From positions 1,488,001-1,552,000 of the forward strand of contig JAUZTG010000044.1 in assembly GCA_030734395.1 (NCBI GenBank): a stretch of 64,000 nt of DNA. Direction: 5' to 3'. The first letter of the stretch is position 1, and each line of letters opens with the position of its first letter. Under the pieces are notes generated by a model. It saw nothing but the letters and a program-made list of their open reading frames with translations. It searched no databases and was not told the DNA's origin. This document shows, piece by piece, positions 1 to 11,259 of this stretch. Both the position numbers and the translations under genes were made by a program. This DNA is from Sarocladium kiliense (taxonomy: Eukaryota; Ascomycota; Sordariomycetes; Hypocreales; Sarocladiaceae).

Positions 1-1189
1 GATTTGTGCTGGCGGGTCCGGCCGCTTGAGGGCAGTAGTATGTGAAGTGAACAAGCCGTTGTCGGCGAAGCTCTTGCCAGGTATCGGGATATTCCGTAAA
101 GACCATGGCGAGATTCCGATCATACGTCTCTCGTGCGCGACGTTGATCCGCATCTGTTCCTTCTGCAACTGATACATGTCTCGCAGACTCACGAGCTTTT
201 CTTATAAGCCTGTCGTACAGCAGCCTTCCTGAACGCGTGACCGCTGCGCCACGCTCCTCAATTTCTCCAAATCGCGCCCGATGCGATCCAACATTCCTCA
301 GGCTTTGTGGCTGGCTCGCCTGTCCAGAGAACTTTATCGCCTCTTCGACGGCCAAGAAGCTCGTCTGGCGAAGTAGAACAGGGCATTTTCGAGGAGGAGG
401 CCCCTCAATATGCTCCTTGACTTGCAGACCCTCTTCTTCCATGGCGACTTGCGCAGCAGTAATGTCCAAGGTTCGAGGTGTAAGATGGTTGATGTGACAG
501 CTGGTGAAGCAGGCTATATCAGCCAACACGGGATGTTCAGATCGCAGAACCTCGTACTCCGCCTGTGTAGTAATGGTAGTGCCCTTCCACTGAAAGACTT
601 TCAGTGCTTCGCGTACAAAGGCCGTGCTTTGTTCGATAGTAAGTCGCCCGCCTTGATCGGCTGCCTGGTTGAGAAGGGCAAGAAGTTCCGGACTGAAGAT
701 ATTGCGCCTTTGCAAGATGTTCGAGGCAAGCTGTCTCGTCTCTGGATTCTTGATGAGCTCAGGGCGCAAGACCGACGTGAAGATCCGAAACGGGTTCTTC
801 TGCAGTGCCTCGCGGTTCACGGGTCTGAAGCAAGTTGCGTGCATGGGGAGGTCGGCCTCGCTCTGCGACAGGTCGTAGTAGCCTACAGGGAAAAGGCCCA
901 GTAAGCGAAATATAGCACTGATTGTTCGCAGCTCTGCGGCAGTGCCGACGCGGATTGCGCCGTGCCGCTCAATGTTCAGTCTCGGGTGGCAGGCATCTCC
1001 GAACCGCATTACCATAACCTGTGCATCCAGGGTTCCAACGCGGACAGAAGCGTTGACATTGTCAACGATGCGTACAAGGGTTCCATATAAGGGCACCTCT
1101 CGTTTGTACATGTCCGATATGGCTAACGTGAACTGGGTTCTTATATCATCGCAAGCAGCCCACTGTTCCGGGTTTCGTTGCGCAGGCAT
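1..1189 (-). CDS. 2-oxoadipate dioxygenase/decarboxylase (HglS/YdcJ, DUF1338 family), 3' end cut by window edge
   Basis: The minus strand is open from an ATG at 1187-1189 to the left edge, giving the first ~396 residues of a family usually around 460 long. Family enzymes are Fe(II)-dependent and convert 2-oxoadipate to D-2-hydroxyglutarate in lysine breakdown. Visible motifs in order: VPLYGTLV near residue 32, IERHGAIR (His76, Arg80), FPVGYYDLS, NPFRVFTS-like NPFRIFTS, CHINHLTPRTLD, CPVLLRQTSF and GSHRARFGEIEERG. By family knowledge the His of ERHGAIR, the His of INHLTPR and the Glu of FGEIE bind the metal and the Arg binds substrate; all are kept. No intron is needed in the visible part. No mitochondrial presequence is obvious. 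The identification is firm from the motif chain; the substrate is inferred from the family. Confidence 0.88.
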   Translation of the reverse strand, partial: MPAQRNPEQWAACDDIRTQFTLAISDMYKREVPLYGTLVRIVDNVNASVRVGTLDAQVMVMRFGDACHPRLNIERHGAIRVGTAAELRTISAIFRLLGLFPVGYYDLSQSEADLPMHATCFRPVNREALQKNPFRIFTSVLRPELIKNPETRQLASNILQRRNIFSPELLALLNQAADQGGRLTIEQSTAFVREALKVFQWKGTTITTQAEYEVLRSEHPVLADIACFTSCHINHLTPRTLDITAAQVAMEEEGLQVKEHIEGPPPRKCPVLLRQTSFLAVEEAIKFSGQASQPQSLRNVGSHRARFGEIEERGAAVTRSGRLLYDRLIRKARESARHVSVAEGTDADQRRARETYDRNLAMVFTEYPDTWQELRRQRLVHFTYYCPQAAGPASTN

Positions 1190-1823
1190 CTTGATGGCGA
1201 TTGAATTAGGTGTCTGTGACTTGAATCGTTTTGCAGCAAGGCCAATCGTTCAGATAAAGATCATAAACCAAGACATTCGAAGCTTTGATTTATGGACCTT
1301 ATCATGGTTATCCGATGCCGGACCAGCAGGGATAACGCTCAGGAATCATATCGAGGCCGATGCTGGGCAATATGCCTACTGGACCGCTATCATTCGCCTT
1401 CGAGACTAAACCGCAATGTTTCCTCGGGTGTGAATACGTCACCAACCAATCGCACTGTGGGTAGGAGTATTCCGGATTCATGAGATCGCCACCTATTCAC
1501 TTTGCACCGATTGAGCTGTGGACATAGTAAGGCAACGCAAGGATGCCAGGTGGGTATAGCGGCCGCACGATTGGCGGCTCCTCGGGAAGATGCCGACCAT
1601 CTCGGTTGTATCTAACTTAGAAGCTCAATTGCCAACATCCGATGATCAGCTTCTAACTTGGCATTACTGGGCGAAAGAAGTATACGGGTCTTGTAGATAG
1701 AATTGTGAGAGAGATTATAAAGCGATGTGTTCATATAGACTCCGTATTGTGCTAATAGTTTCGCAACCAACTATATGCTAGGTCTATACAGTACTGACTG
1801 GCTCCGCATCCCTGACAAACTCT
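1190..1823. other. Intergenic region between divergent genes
   Basis: About 630 bp between the start of the DUF1338 enzyme (minus) and the PEX11-like gene (plus). It must hold both promoters. Short open frames here have no recognisable domains. I see no clear TATA box or repeat. Confidence 0.6.
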
Positions 1824-2743
1824 ATGATGAAGACAACAACTTTCGACCAATGCCGTCGTTTCGGCACTGATGCCTGTAGGTCATACACACTGCCCCTTCT
1901 AACCATTCGATTCCCAGTACATGACCGCAGCTAGAACTGATAGCGTGTTGGCTAGATGGACTAGAGCGGCTCTTGCGATTGATTCAAGCCACAGTCCAAA
2001 TGATCATCTCATTCGCGTTGAATTCGCCTTCACGATTCTCTAATCAGCTTGAAACCCGCCGTATAAGTCTGGATAGAGGATTAAGCGCTCTCAAAGGCCG
2101 GCTGGGACTTGTGCGCCGCTTCTTCCGACTATTCCGATTCCTGGACGCCTTCGCCAACTCATATAACATCTTTCTTCTTCTCGCACCACCAAAGCAAGCG
2201 GCTTCAAACGAATCAGAGTCTCTTTATCTCGAGCGAGCACTTGACGCTACGGCGGCTGCCTTCAACGGGGGATATCTGTTTCTGGAGACCATTACTATAG
2301 TTGATGCATTGGGCATTCCTGATATTGCTATTTGGGGGGTAGAGGGCGAGAATGCGCTGAAGATAGAATCGCAGCGATGTTGGTTCTTTGCCCTGGTCGC
2401 AGGTGCTCTAGCAAACTTCTTACGACTGCGACGGAACTTACGGCAACGAAGGGCACACAGAGTCACACAGTCAGAGGAAGTACCTGATTCGACCGGCACG
2501 TCAGAGGGCCAGGAGAAGCAGAACCCTCAACAAGATGGAACGATGGCCCGATTGAACGCTGAGCGGACGCGTATCCTGCGGAAGATGTTGGCTTGCTGTC
2601 TTGATCTGGCACTTCCTGGCAGTGTAATTGGCTGGGTTGCGGCCAGTCCCGGCACCGTGGGAGCGTTGATGTTCGTCACAAGCATCTTGACGGGTCTGGA
2701 GGTGTGGGAGCGTTGCGGAAGGGAAGTGGCTAAGCCTCAATAA
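1824..2743 (+). CDS. PEX11-type peroxisomal membrane protein
   Basis: Two exons: 1824-1875 and 1956-2743, 279 residues. The intron 1876-1955 starts GTAGGT and ends CTAG. The join makes GTDAYGLERLLRLIQATVQ, the standard N-terminal PEX11 motif (TDAYGLERTLRLIQ-like), which supports both splice sites. Further PEX11 features are a basic stretch GLVRRFFRLFRFLDAF, a hydrophobic middle region around NIFLLLAPP, and a C-terminal pair of hydrophobic stretches (LDLALPGSVIGWVAA and GALMFVTSILTGLEVW). PEX11 proteins tubulate and help divide peroxisomes. An acidic/polar linker near residues 185-205 separates the halves. Two adjacent ATG codons (1824, 1827) could start it. It is more divergent than the main PEX11, so it may be a paralogue of the PEX11C type. 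Confidence 0.78.
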
Positions 2744-3429
2744 CTCTATGTAGAGCAGCATGCCGAGAATAAGGTAGTGAGGGTGGAAATCTACATCAGA
2801 GGCTTCCGACACTTTGACAATCCTTAATCTGCCATTCCCACATGCCACCTTGTGCACTCCAAAAATGCTGATTGATCATGCTCATAGCACGGATGTGATA
2901 CTAGCACCATCTCTTCTGCCGCTTTAGCCGTCTATGCTTTGATCGCCAGAAAATGTTTCTCACTCTTCCAAGGGCATTGAAAAGCATGGGCGACCGGCAA
3001 ACCAAGCTCTATCGCGAGAATGGATGATGCCGAGTGCTGTCGGTGAATGCCGAAGACGGGATGTGAAAGCCGAAGCGTGGATTCACCACGTCAACTCCAG
3101 CTCCAGCCTCCACCCACGAACCGTCTCCACGCCACTGCTATTGCCATTGCCATTGCCAGTTCCCCGCAGGCGGCGAGTCTTTGCAATGTGCCAGACTAAC
3201 GCCGCCATTGGACTCGGAGAATCGCCTCTACGACCGAGATTGTATGCTTGAGAGCCTCTGCGGTTTTGGCGGCGATGCTGTGAGGCTAGGTTGTGGCGTG
3301 TCGGTGTAGCACAGGACGACTTACATATAATAACGACGTCCCAGACCGACCTTCTCCAAGCTAATTTCGAGCATGATTTCATCACGAGTGCAGTTTGCGT
3401 CCGTGGCTGTATGAGAATCTTCCCGCAAG
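2744..3429. other. Intergenic region, promoter of the fusion gene
   Basis: About 690 bp with no supported gene. It contains a short (TTGCCA)n-like run near 3137-3165 and is otherwise unremarkable. Confidence 0.55.
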
Positions 3430-6400
3430 ATGAGCACTACAGAGCCTAATGGATCCGGCTCCCCCATGGGGGAGTTCAATATCCTCACCCCCAACGCTAT
3501 GCTTGGTTACGGCTACGATTCAGATCAGTTCTGGTACGGCATTGAGAAATACAAGCCATCTGCCATCATCGTCGACAGTGGCTCAACCGATGGCGGGCCG
3601 TACAAGCTCGGCATGGGCAAGATGACCTGCGGTAGGGGCTCCTATACCCGCGATCTTGAGCCTATCCTGGCCGCGTGCTTCCACCACAAGGTCAAGGTTT
3701 TGATTGGATCTGTCGGCGGTGATGGCAGCAGCAAACATGTCAGAGAGATGAGGGAGATTGTCGAGGAGATCGCCCAGCGTCACGGCTATAGCTTCAAGGT
3801 GGTGACCATTGATGCTGCCATGGATCGGGCTTTCCTCAAAGAGCGCATCGCAAGTAACAGCGTCGGTCCATGTGGCCCGGTCGAGCCTTTGACGGCGGAG
3901 ACGGTGGATGGTGCGGTCGACATCGTCGCCCAGATGGGCGCTGAGCCGTAAGTGCATTCCCAAGTCTGAGATCGTACTTCGATCCCTGTTCTTCATTCCT
4001 TCTGCATGATACACATACACCTTTCATACCTACTTTGCGGTTAAACGAATACCATGCTGACGTGAAGGCTTCAGTTACGTTGAGGCACTGAAGAGCAATC
4101 CCGATATCATCCTCGGCGGCCGCTCATACGATCCAGCCCCTTTTGCCGCGTTCTCCATAGCTCATGGTGTCTTGCCCGAGATTGCATGGCACATGGGCAA
4201 GATCATGGAATGTGGTGGCATCTGCGCCGTACCCAAGGGTCGCTCTATGATCGCGACCCTCAGGCGCGACTCGTTCGACCTGACACCACTCGCCCCTGCT
4301 GAGCGCTGCACACCGCTGTCCGTCGCAGCACACACCCTCTACGAGAAGACACGGCCTGACCGACTCCCCGGCCCCGGTGGTGTTCTTGTCCTCGACGATG
4401 CCAAGTACGAACAGCTCACGCCGAAGACGTGTCGTGTGTCCGGCGCACGCTTCGAAGCCTCGACAACGTATCAGATCAAGCTCGAGGGTGTTACGCATCT
4501 GGGTTACAGGACCATCTTCATCGGAGGCATCCGCGATAATATCCTGATCTCCCAGATCGATGATTTCCTGGAGCGTGTGCGCAAGTATACGCAGAATCTC
4601 TTCCCAGAGCTCGACAAGAGCGATAGCTGCCGCCTCATCTACCACGTGTATGGCAAGAATGGCGTCATGGGCCCCCTTGAACCAAACAAAGATACCGCGA
4701 ACCCCCATGAGATTGCTATTCTTGGCGAGGTTGTCGCTCCGACGAGTGAACTCTCTCACACAATTGCCAACAATGCCCGCGCCTCTATCCTCCACTTCGG
4801 CTACCCAGACCAGGTCGCAACTACTGGTAATTTGGCAAGCCCGCTTTCACCACATGAGCAGGACGCTGGTGCAGTTTTCAAGTTCAGTCTCTACCACCTC
4901 GTTGATCTGAAGGTGGGTGAGGAGAAGTCTCTCTTCCGCATTGACACTTCCGACGTCAGTGGCCCCCTTGGCGCAGCAGCGACATCTGTGCCGTCCCTTT
5001 CCAGAGACAAATACCATGCTCTGGATAACGGCGAGCTTGCTCCCATCACTCTCAAGCCCGTTCTTGACCGTGAGGCCACTCTCGCAGAGCTTGCCCGCAT
5101 TGTGCGCTCTAAGAACTCGGGTCCCTTCGAGATGACCTTCGACGTTATGTTCGACCAAGAAGAGACATATCAGCGCGTCAAGAAAGCTGATGTTCTCACT
5201 AATACCACTATTCGAAGGCTTTTCAAGGTCACAGATGGGGACATCCTCACGAATATGTACTTTGATCCTGCTCTTGCTTGGAAGTGCACAATCAAACGTC
5301 CGTGGGCACAAGGAAGCGTTGGCGAACGTGATACTCTGGGGACTCAACAACACGCACCTCTCCTGACTCTGAGCATCCCAGCCTCTGCGAGCCTTCAGGT
5401 CAATGGTGACGCAAAATTGAATGGCATCACTAAAGTCAACGGGGTTAATGGTTCAGCAAAGATCAATGGCGTTAAGCCAGAGCCTAACAAGCGTGGCAAT
5501 GGATTAACTGTGCCCACTGACCAGCTGGCCTTTGGTCCCGAGGGCCTCAAAGAGTACCCTGAATATGTTAAGCGAGACCATTTCACCGCCATGGATGTTA
5601 TCCGAGAGATCTGGACAGGATTGGAGCTTCCAGAAGAGGCCCTCAATGCCATTGAATTGCCCGATGCTCATGAGCGTCCTACCCTCCCATCTTCATACAA
5701 GATGGGCATCCTCGCTCAAAGTTCTATCGCACTTTCGGCTTTGGCCGCTGCTGCTATTCACAGCTTGCGCAACAAGCTTCCTGCCATCCCCAAGGTCAAT
5801 GTGCCTCTGGAGCACGCAACTGCTGAGTTCAAGTCTGAACGTGTCTATACACTAGACGGAAAGCCTGCGCCGTCTCCTTGGGGGCCGATTGGTGGTCTAC
5901 ACAAGGCTTCAGATGGCTACATTCGGGTTCACGACTCGTTCCCCAACCATGGCTATGGCATGTTGGAGCTTGTCGGACTTCCGAAGACTGCTACGCGCCA
6001 GGAGCTTGCGAAGAAAATTGCACCCTGGTCTGCCGTTGACCTCGAGAACGTCTCGACCGTTGAGGGCAAGTTGGCTGCTTATGCTATGCGGTCATATGCT
6101 CAGTGGGATGCCCTGCCGCAGTCCAAGGCCATTAGCAACTTTCCCATCGACGTGAACCCTCTTGTCGGGCCCAGCGACCATTCACAGGAGGCTGGGCTTC
6201 CCACTTGGATGCCGTCTGGCGATTCTCAGTGCCTGAAAGGCCTGAAGGTTGTTGAGATGAGTCGCGTCATTGCTGCACCGCTCTGTGGCAAGACCCTTGC
6301 AGCCCATGGTGCCGACGTCATCTGGGTAACTTCACCTAACCTTCCCGAGCTTCCTACCATGGACCGAGATTTTGGCCGTGGCAAGAGGACAGTCCACATT

Positions 6401-7030
6401 GATATTCACAACCCGTCGGATAAGGCTCGCCTCATCCAACTCATCCGAACGTGCGATGTCTTTGTCCAGGGGTTCCGGCCCAGCTCGCTCGCTCGCTACG
6501 GTCTGTCTCCCGAGGAGATTCTCAAGATCAATCCAAACATCATAATGGCTAATATGTCAGCCTTTGGACCGCGTGGCCCGTGGGCTGGCCGGAGAGGCTA
6601 CGACTCACTCGTACAGACGTGTTCCGGAATGAACGTGTCCGAGGCCGAGCACGCTGGGAAAGGTGAATCCGCCAAACCTACCCCATGCCAGGCTCTGGAC
6701 CATGCCGGCGGATATTATCTGGCCACCGGTGTCATTGCAGCAGTCTACCGTCGTGCACTCACTCCTGGCTCCGGCTCATGGCGTGTCGATGTTTCCCTGG
6801 CTGGTGTTATGAAGTATTTGAGGAGTATGGGACAGTACCCGGGTGCGTCTGGGTTCGAAAGTAAGGATTACGAAAAGCCTACGGATGTGCCACCGGAGTT
6901 CTTCGAGACCAGGGACACTGGCTTTGGCCCCATGCAAGCCATCAAGCACAGCGCGACTGTTGAGGGCTGCAGAGTTGGATGGGATATAATGCCGAAGCCC
7001 CTGGGATCTGACAAGCCTGAGTGGTTGTAA
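3430..7030 (+). CDS. Fusion protein: AtuA-like (DUF1446) + DUF4387 + class III CoA-transferase
   Basis: Exons 3430-3947 and 4075-7030; intron 3948-4074 opens GTAAGT, has a CTGAC branch site and ends TTCAG. Product 1157 residues. Residues ~15-470 are AtuA-like (acyclic terpene utilisation): NAMLGYGYDS, DSGSTDGGPYKLG, GSVGGDGSS, IILGGRSYDPAPF. Residues ~508-602 match DUF4387: LARIVRSKNSGPFEMTFDVMF and VLTNTTIRRLF. A low-complexity linker (~605-640) repeats the dipeptide NG. Residues ~650-1157 are a full-length fungal CaiB/BaiF-type CoA-transferase, including GLKVVEMSRVIAAPLCG, TVHIDIHNPSDK, VFVQGFRPSSLARYG and SAFGPRGPWAGRRGYDS. In bacteria AtuA-type and DUF4387 genes are often neighbours, so fusion suggests a shared pathway, perhaps catabolism of a branched or hydroxylated acid through CoA thioesters. 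The substrate is unknown. The neighbouring transporter at 8.4 kb may be related. Confidence 0.85.
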
Positions 7031-8447
7031 AACAACGAGACATATATAGCACACTACATCTTGCCTTGCAATTCTTGATCTATAATTATGTATCGTGCCA
7101 GTTGGAATGTCTGCATACTCTTGCTTAGCGTGAGTAGCTGGCTACATCCTACTGCACAATAACGTCATTACTCTTCGTCCTCAAGGTACAAATTCATACT
7201 ACAAGTAGTCAAGAAGCCCACATCATGATCCACATTTGTGGGAATGCCCTTTTCAAGGTCTATCAAGCCCTGGGGACTCATCCGTATAACTAAGAGCATG
7301 CGGCTCGGACAATCCTGCGAGACAGAACCAAAAAGGTGCTTACGGATGCAAGCTCTCTCCGGGGACGAACCAAGGCTTTCTGTTCTGATGGTACATAGCC
7401 TTGGTAAATCACCTGCAGTACTCTCAAGGGGCGGACTGAATCGCATTCCTTGTGCCTGCTTAGCATAACTCCGACAAGTGGTTTATATTCGCCTTCTCCA
7501 CAAGTAGCTCCGTGCTTTTATGCATAATACGTAACCTCGTAATTAGCGTCGCGGGGTCATCTTAACTCCTTTTGTCTCTGATGAAGGGCGTCGGTGAGAT
7601 GCCGTAGTCTTCTCGAGAGGTGCGGTAAGATACCGATTGAGACGATCCCATCCAAGGAGGGATCCTTCGTCACCTTCCTTTCTTGACTTAGTCTTTATAT
7701 TGCTTTCTCTGTCGTTCTTCAAGCCTCCAGGAATCCTTCCGTACTATTAAAAGGCTCTTGGCAATAACGCGAAAAGATGGTCGAGAAAGTGGGAGCCCAG
7801 GAAAGCACACGACCCATAAATCTTCTCACGGCTATAGAAACCTAACCAGGCTGATGAAGGAGAGCAAATGACACATGATCCCAGTTTCTTTACGCGGATT
7901 TCCGTTGATGCTAAGTACAGCTCGTTATGAAGGCTGGGTATCTGACTGCGGAATCTCATGCACGACCATCCTTACATTGGGGCATGATTGCTCGCTTTCT
8001 CATCTTGGCATTCAACGATACTCTGCTAGTTTCTTGCCAAGCAGATTCATGAGTTCTTGGAAGTGGACCTTCGGCATCTTGCAAACAGGTAACGATAATC
8101 ATCGAGTGCTGCATCTTCCACACGAACAGGTCTTCATCCCGCCAAACAACTGCTTTAGAAGGTAGCGTGATGACCCTTTCACCCTCGAACCCCGCAAACT
8201 GGCCCCATGGGGACTCCTTTGGCATGAAGAAGCATCAGCTCATGAGGGGAAGGATGAAAGAGGCTGGTGTCTGGATCAGCGAGAAGACAAGTATATAAAA
8301 GGGAGATTCCATGCAGAATAATATTCTCTGAACTCTCCAACCCGATACACAAGTCCTTGCCCTACAAGCTTCCGGCCTTTTCAAGCACCCAAACTGACTG
8401 CTTTTTCTAACTTCTCCTTGGAGGACTCTGGTTGACAAATAACTGCA
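7031..8447. other. Gene-free stretch upstream of the MFS gene
   Basis: About 1.4 kb. Short open frames on both strands show no domain and no intron-compatible extension. It contains the fusion gene's 3' region and the MFS promoter. Confidence 0.5.
8292..8300 (+). promoter_or_regulatory. TATA box of the MFS transporter gene
   Basis: TATATAAAA lies 148 bp before the ATG at 8448, followed by a pyrimidine-rich leader. It is a good match to a eukaryotic TATA element at a plausible distance. Transcription start not known. Confidence 0.5.
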
Positions 8448-10197
8448 ATGGCTGCAAACAATCTCAACTCAGAAATCGCAACAGAGGAACATCTTCGCAG
8501 TGCGGAAACAACCTCAGGTGTTGGTGATGACAAATTGTCCAACCCCACGAAGGATGTTTCTGTTCTCCATGAAGAGAATTCGCCCAAAGTCCTCAATGCC
8601 GACGACTTGCCTCGGCCTGAAGAGGCTATTGAGCGTCTCGGGATAGAAAATTGGCGGGAGCTCGAGAAGAAACTCGTGCGGCGGCTGGATATGACCTTAT
8701 TACCAACACTCTGGATTCTCTATGTCTTCAACTATCTAGACAGAGCTTCTCTTGGGTCCGTGGGATTCTCTTCCCCTTGATCAAGATATTCATCACTAAC
8801 GCAGGATTTTATCTCTAGCCAAGCTCGACTTAGCACGCTCGACGAGGACCTCGGTCTGGAGGGTTACCAATTCGGAACCGCTGTGTCAATTCTCAGCGCA
8901 GGGTACGGCAAATCACATTTTGGGTGTCAGAAAGGACGTACTGTTAACAAATGACACTAGATATGTCCTCGGTCAGCTTCCGTCGAACATGATCATCCCT
9001 TATATCCGTCCCGGTCTCTATCTCCCCGCTATGGCTATTCTTTGGTCCGGCGTCTCGGCAGCGATCGCCGGTGTCAAATCTTACACAGGTCTCTTAGTAG
9101 TCCGGGTTTTCCTGGGTCTAGTTGAGGCTCCATTGTTTCCAGGCGTGAGTAGAATCCGGATTCCAAAGTGTGACTTTGCAATATATTCTTGATAACTGAA
9201 ACTCAACCAGGCTATCTATCTTCTATCCTGTTGGTATACGCGGCGCGAGATCGCTGTCCGAGTGGCTATCATGTCAACGGGCGTTGCCCTCGCCAACGGC
9301 CTCTCGGGCCTCATTGCTGCTGCGGTTTTCGCTCTTCTCGAGGGAAAGCTCGGGGTAGCTGGGTGGCAGTGGCTCTTTATCGTCCTAGCGCTTCTAGGAT
9401 CTGCTTTTGCTATTGTCGCTTTCTTTCTCCTCCCTGATTATCCTCATTCCCGCACTGGAAGCGCAATGTGGACCATGACAGAGGACATGCGCCGAATTGC
9501 AGAAGCTCGAATTATTGCGGATCGAACATCTGATATTGAGGCCAAGCCTGGTATCTGGTACGGCTTAAAGCTATCATTGGCTGATTACAAGCTGTGGATT
9601 ATTGTCTGTATCAACATCACGATTTCGGCTGCCTATGGCTTTTCCAACTTCTATCCCGCTATTGTTCGCGGCTTTGGGTATGATCGCACTACGACCCTTG
9701 TCATGACCTTCCCACCATATCTACTGGCAGCTTTCACTGCTGTTGCGATCGCATGGAGCTCGGATAGGCTAGCTGACCGAGGTTGGCACTTTTCAGCGCC
9801 GATTGCTGTTGGTATGGCTGCCTACGTCGTCTGCATGATCACTACCGCAACTGTTCCTCGCTATGTTGCATCTTATTTCTTCATTGGAGGCCTTTTTGGG
9901 GCAAATCCCTTGATCAACACATGGATCAGCAGCACCCTCTCCCGTTCACCTGAGAAGAAGGCTACTTCTATTGCAGTCAACAACATCCTCGGTCAAATCG
10001 GCAATGTTATTGCCCCGTTCTTCTTTGTGGATTCAGATGAGCCCCGATACAGGTTAGCTTTTATTCTCATGTTCCTCATGGCTGGTCTATGTATTGCGAG
10101 TGCTATGGCTCTGAAGTTCTCGCTTTGGAGGGAAAACAAGAGGCTTCTTCGCATCGCGATGCAGAATGGAACACCCTACCAGCCATTCATTCAGTAG
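8448..10197 (+). CDS. MFS transporter, anion:cation symporter (allantoate/nicotinate permease-like) family
   Basis: Four exons: 8448-8755, 8819-8902, 8961-9144, 9211-10197; introns of 63, 58 and 66 bp. Product 520 residues. The first donor (GTCCGT) is weak, but the join restores the standard FNYLDRASLGQARLSTL motif; the others use GTACGG and GTGAGT. Family landmarks: RRLDMTLLPTLWILYVFNYLDR (TM1), GYVLGQLPSNMI (TM2), VRVFLGLVEAPLFPGAIYLL (TM4, a hallmark of this family), and 12 predicted membrane segments. The N-terminal ~70 residues are polar and cytosolic. Relatives import allantoate, nicotinate, pantothenate or other organic anions at the plasma membrane; the substrate here cannot be read from sequence. 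It sits downstream of the CoA-transferase fusion and upstream of an SDR, compatible with a small catabolic group. Confidence 0.85.
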
Positions 10198-11259
10198 GGC
10201 CACAATGGCTTTTGCCTAGTCATTTGAGTCGTATTCGGTATCGTGGGGACTATTGATGATCGAACTTCACATTGTTGAGTGGCTGGCCGGTGGTTCATTA
10301 AAAGTACAATTAGCAAAGCGAAGTCTCGGACTAGCAAGCCAATACACCAGTATTCCTAGAAAGAGAGTAAAGGTTCCACGCTTTGTTAAACGGAAAGCAA
10401 AAGGATTATTAAGCAATGTTAGGTTAAAAAGCTCACGCGGCTGCACTTCCTGCGTGTCACGGGCCAAAGAGAGACCGCCAATAGCTATAACGACAGCTCC
10501 TGCAGCCGAGGCCAACAAGACGGTGCACTTTGGTACCAAGGGCTGCATACGAGAGTATTGTTGATGCCCTCGCCTTGGTACACTCCTGGGACGCCATTTT
10601 GGTAATGCCGTAAGCGTCAGTCGTCGAAATACGTTGGGGAACATGACGAATGACGGATTCATAGATGTCACGGCAATGCTAGAAATCTAAGGCGAACGGC
10701 GCGCAAAACTAGGAAACCTAGAACATACTAGAGGCCTCATTAGGCTATCTGGTTATAGTAGTCTCGAGCCATCTCAGCGAGGACAAACTGGTTCCGCCAT
10801 CGCGTATCCTCCGCTTTCGCCCGGTATTTGCAAACAGAGGGAGTCGCTGTCTTCAGCGATTATTCGTAGCGTCCACTGCTGCTTTTCCTATTGTCTCTAC
10901 GAATTCGATGACTGACAAAGACACGAAGAGATCGAAGCCCCAACTTGTCCACCCCCCACCTCTGGTCCGCCGCAGTGTCACCTTGGCCCCCCAACCTTCC
11001 TCCCACTCTTGAGCCTTGGTCCAACTTGGCCCACTTCCCACTTCTGGAGGTCTCAGGCGGCATATCTGTCGGACGAGTCGGAAGGCAGCTCCAAAGACCG
11101 GGAAGATCCTAGATTAGGCATTTCTGGAGAGTGTTCTGTACCTTGTGCTGGCATTGGGCACTAACATGCTAATTGAAGTCGGTGCATTCGTGAACTCGAA
11201 CAGTTCTTCCTATCCCGCGAGACAAGAAACAAGCAAACAGACAATCCATCTAATTCGCC
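10198..11259. other. Intergenic region between MFS gene and SDR gene
   Basis: About 1.06 kb. Apart from one uncertain minus-strand open frame (10267-10662, listed separately) nothing coding is supported. Confidence 0.45.
10267..10662 (-). CDS. Possible small two-helix membrane protein, hypothetical
   Basis: An ATG at 10660-10662 opens 131 residues on the minus strand. The N-terminus is basic and lacks acidic residues (FPNVFRRLTLTALPKWRPRS), as in a mitochondrial presequence. Two hydrophobic segments follow: VLLASAAGAVVIAIGGLSLA near residue 50 and GTFTLFLGILVYWLAS near residue 100. No homologue is recognised. It lies tail-to-tail with the MFS gene 69 bp away. A chance open frame remains quite possible. 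Confidence 0.28.
   Translation of the reverse strand: MNPSFVMFPNVFRRLTLTALPKWRPRSVPRRGHQQYSRMQPLVPKCTVLLASAAGAVVIAIGGLSLARDTQEVQPRELFNLTLLNNPFAFRLTKRGTFTLFLGILVYWLASPRLRFANCTFNEPPASHSTM

Noticed and set aside
410..1409. Plus-strand open frames of 155-164 residues
   Set aside because: The first is wholly antisense to the DUF1338 enzyme and the second largely so; no domain, and the minus-strand product matches a known family throughout.
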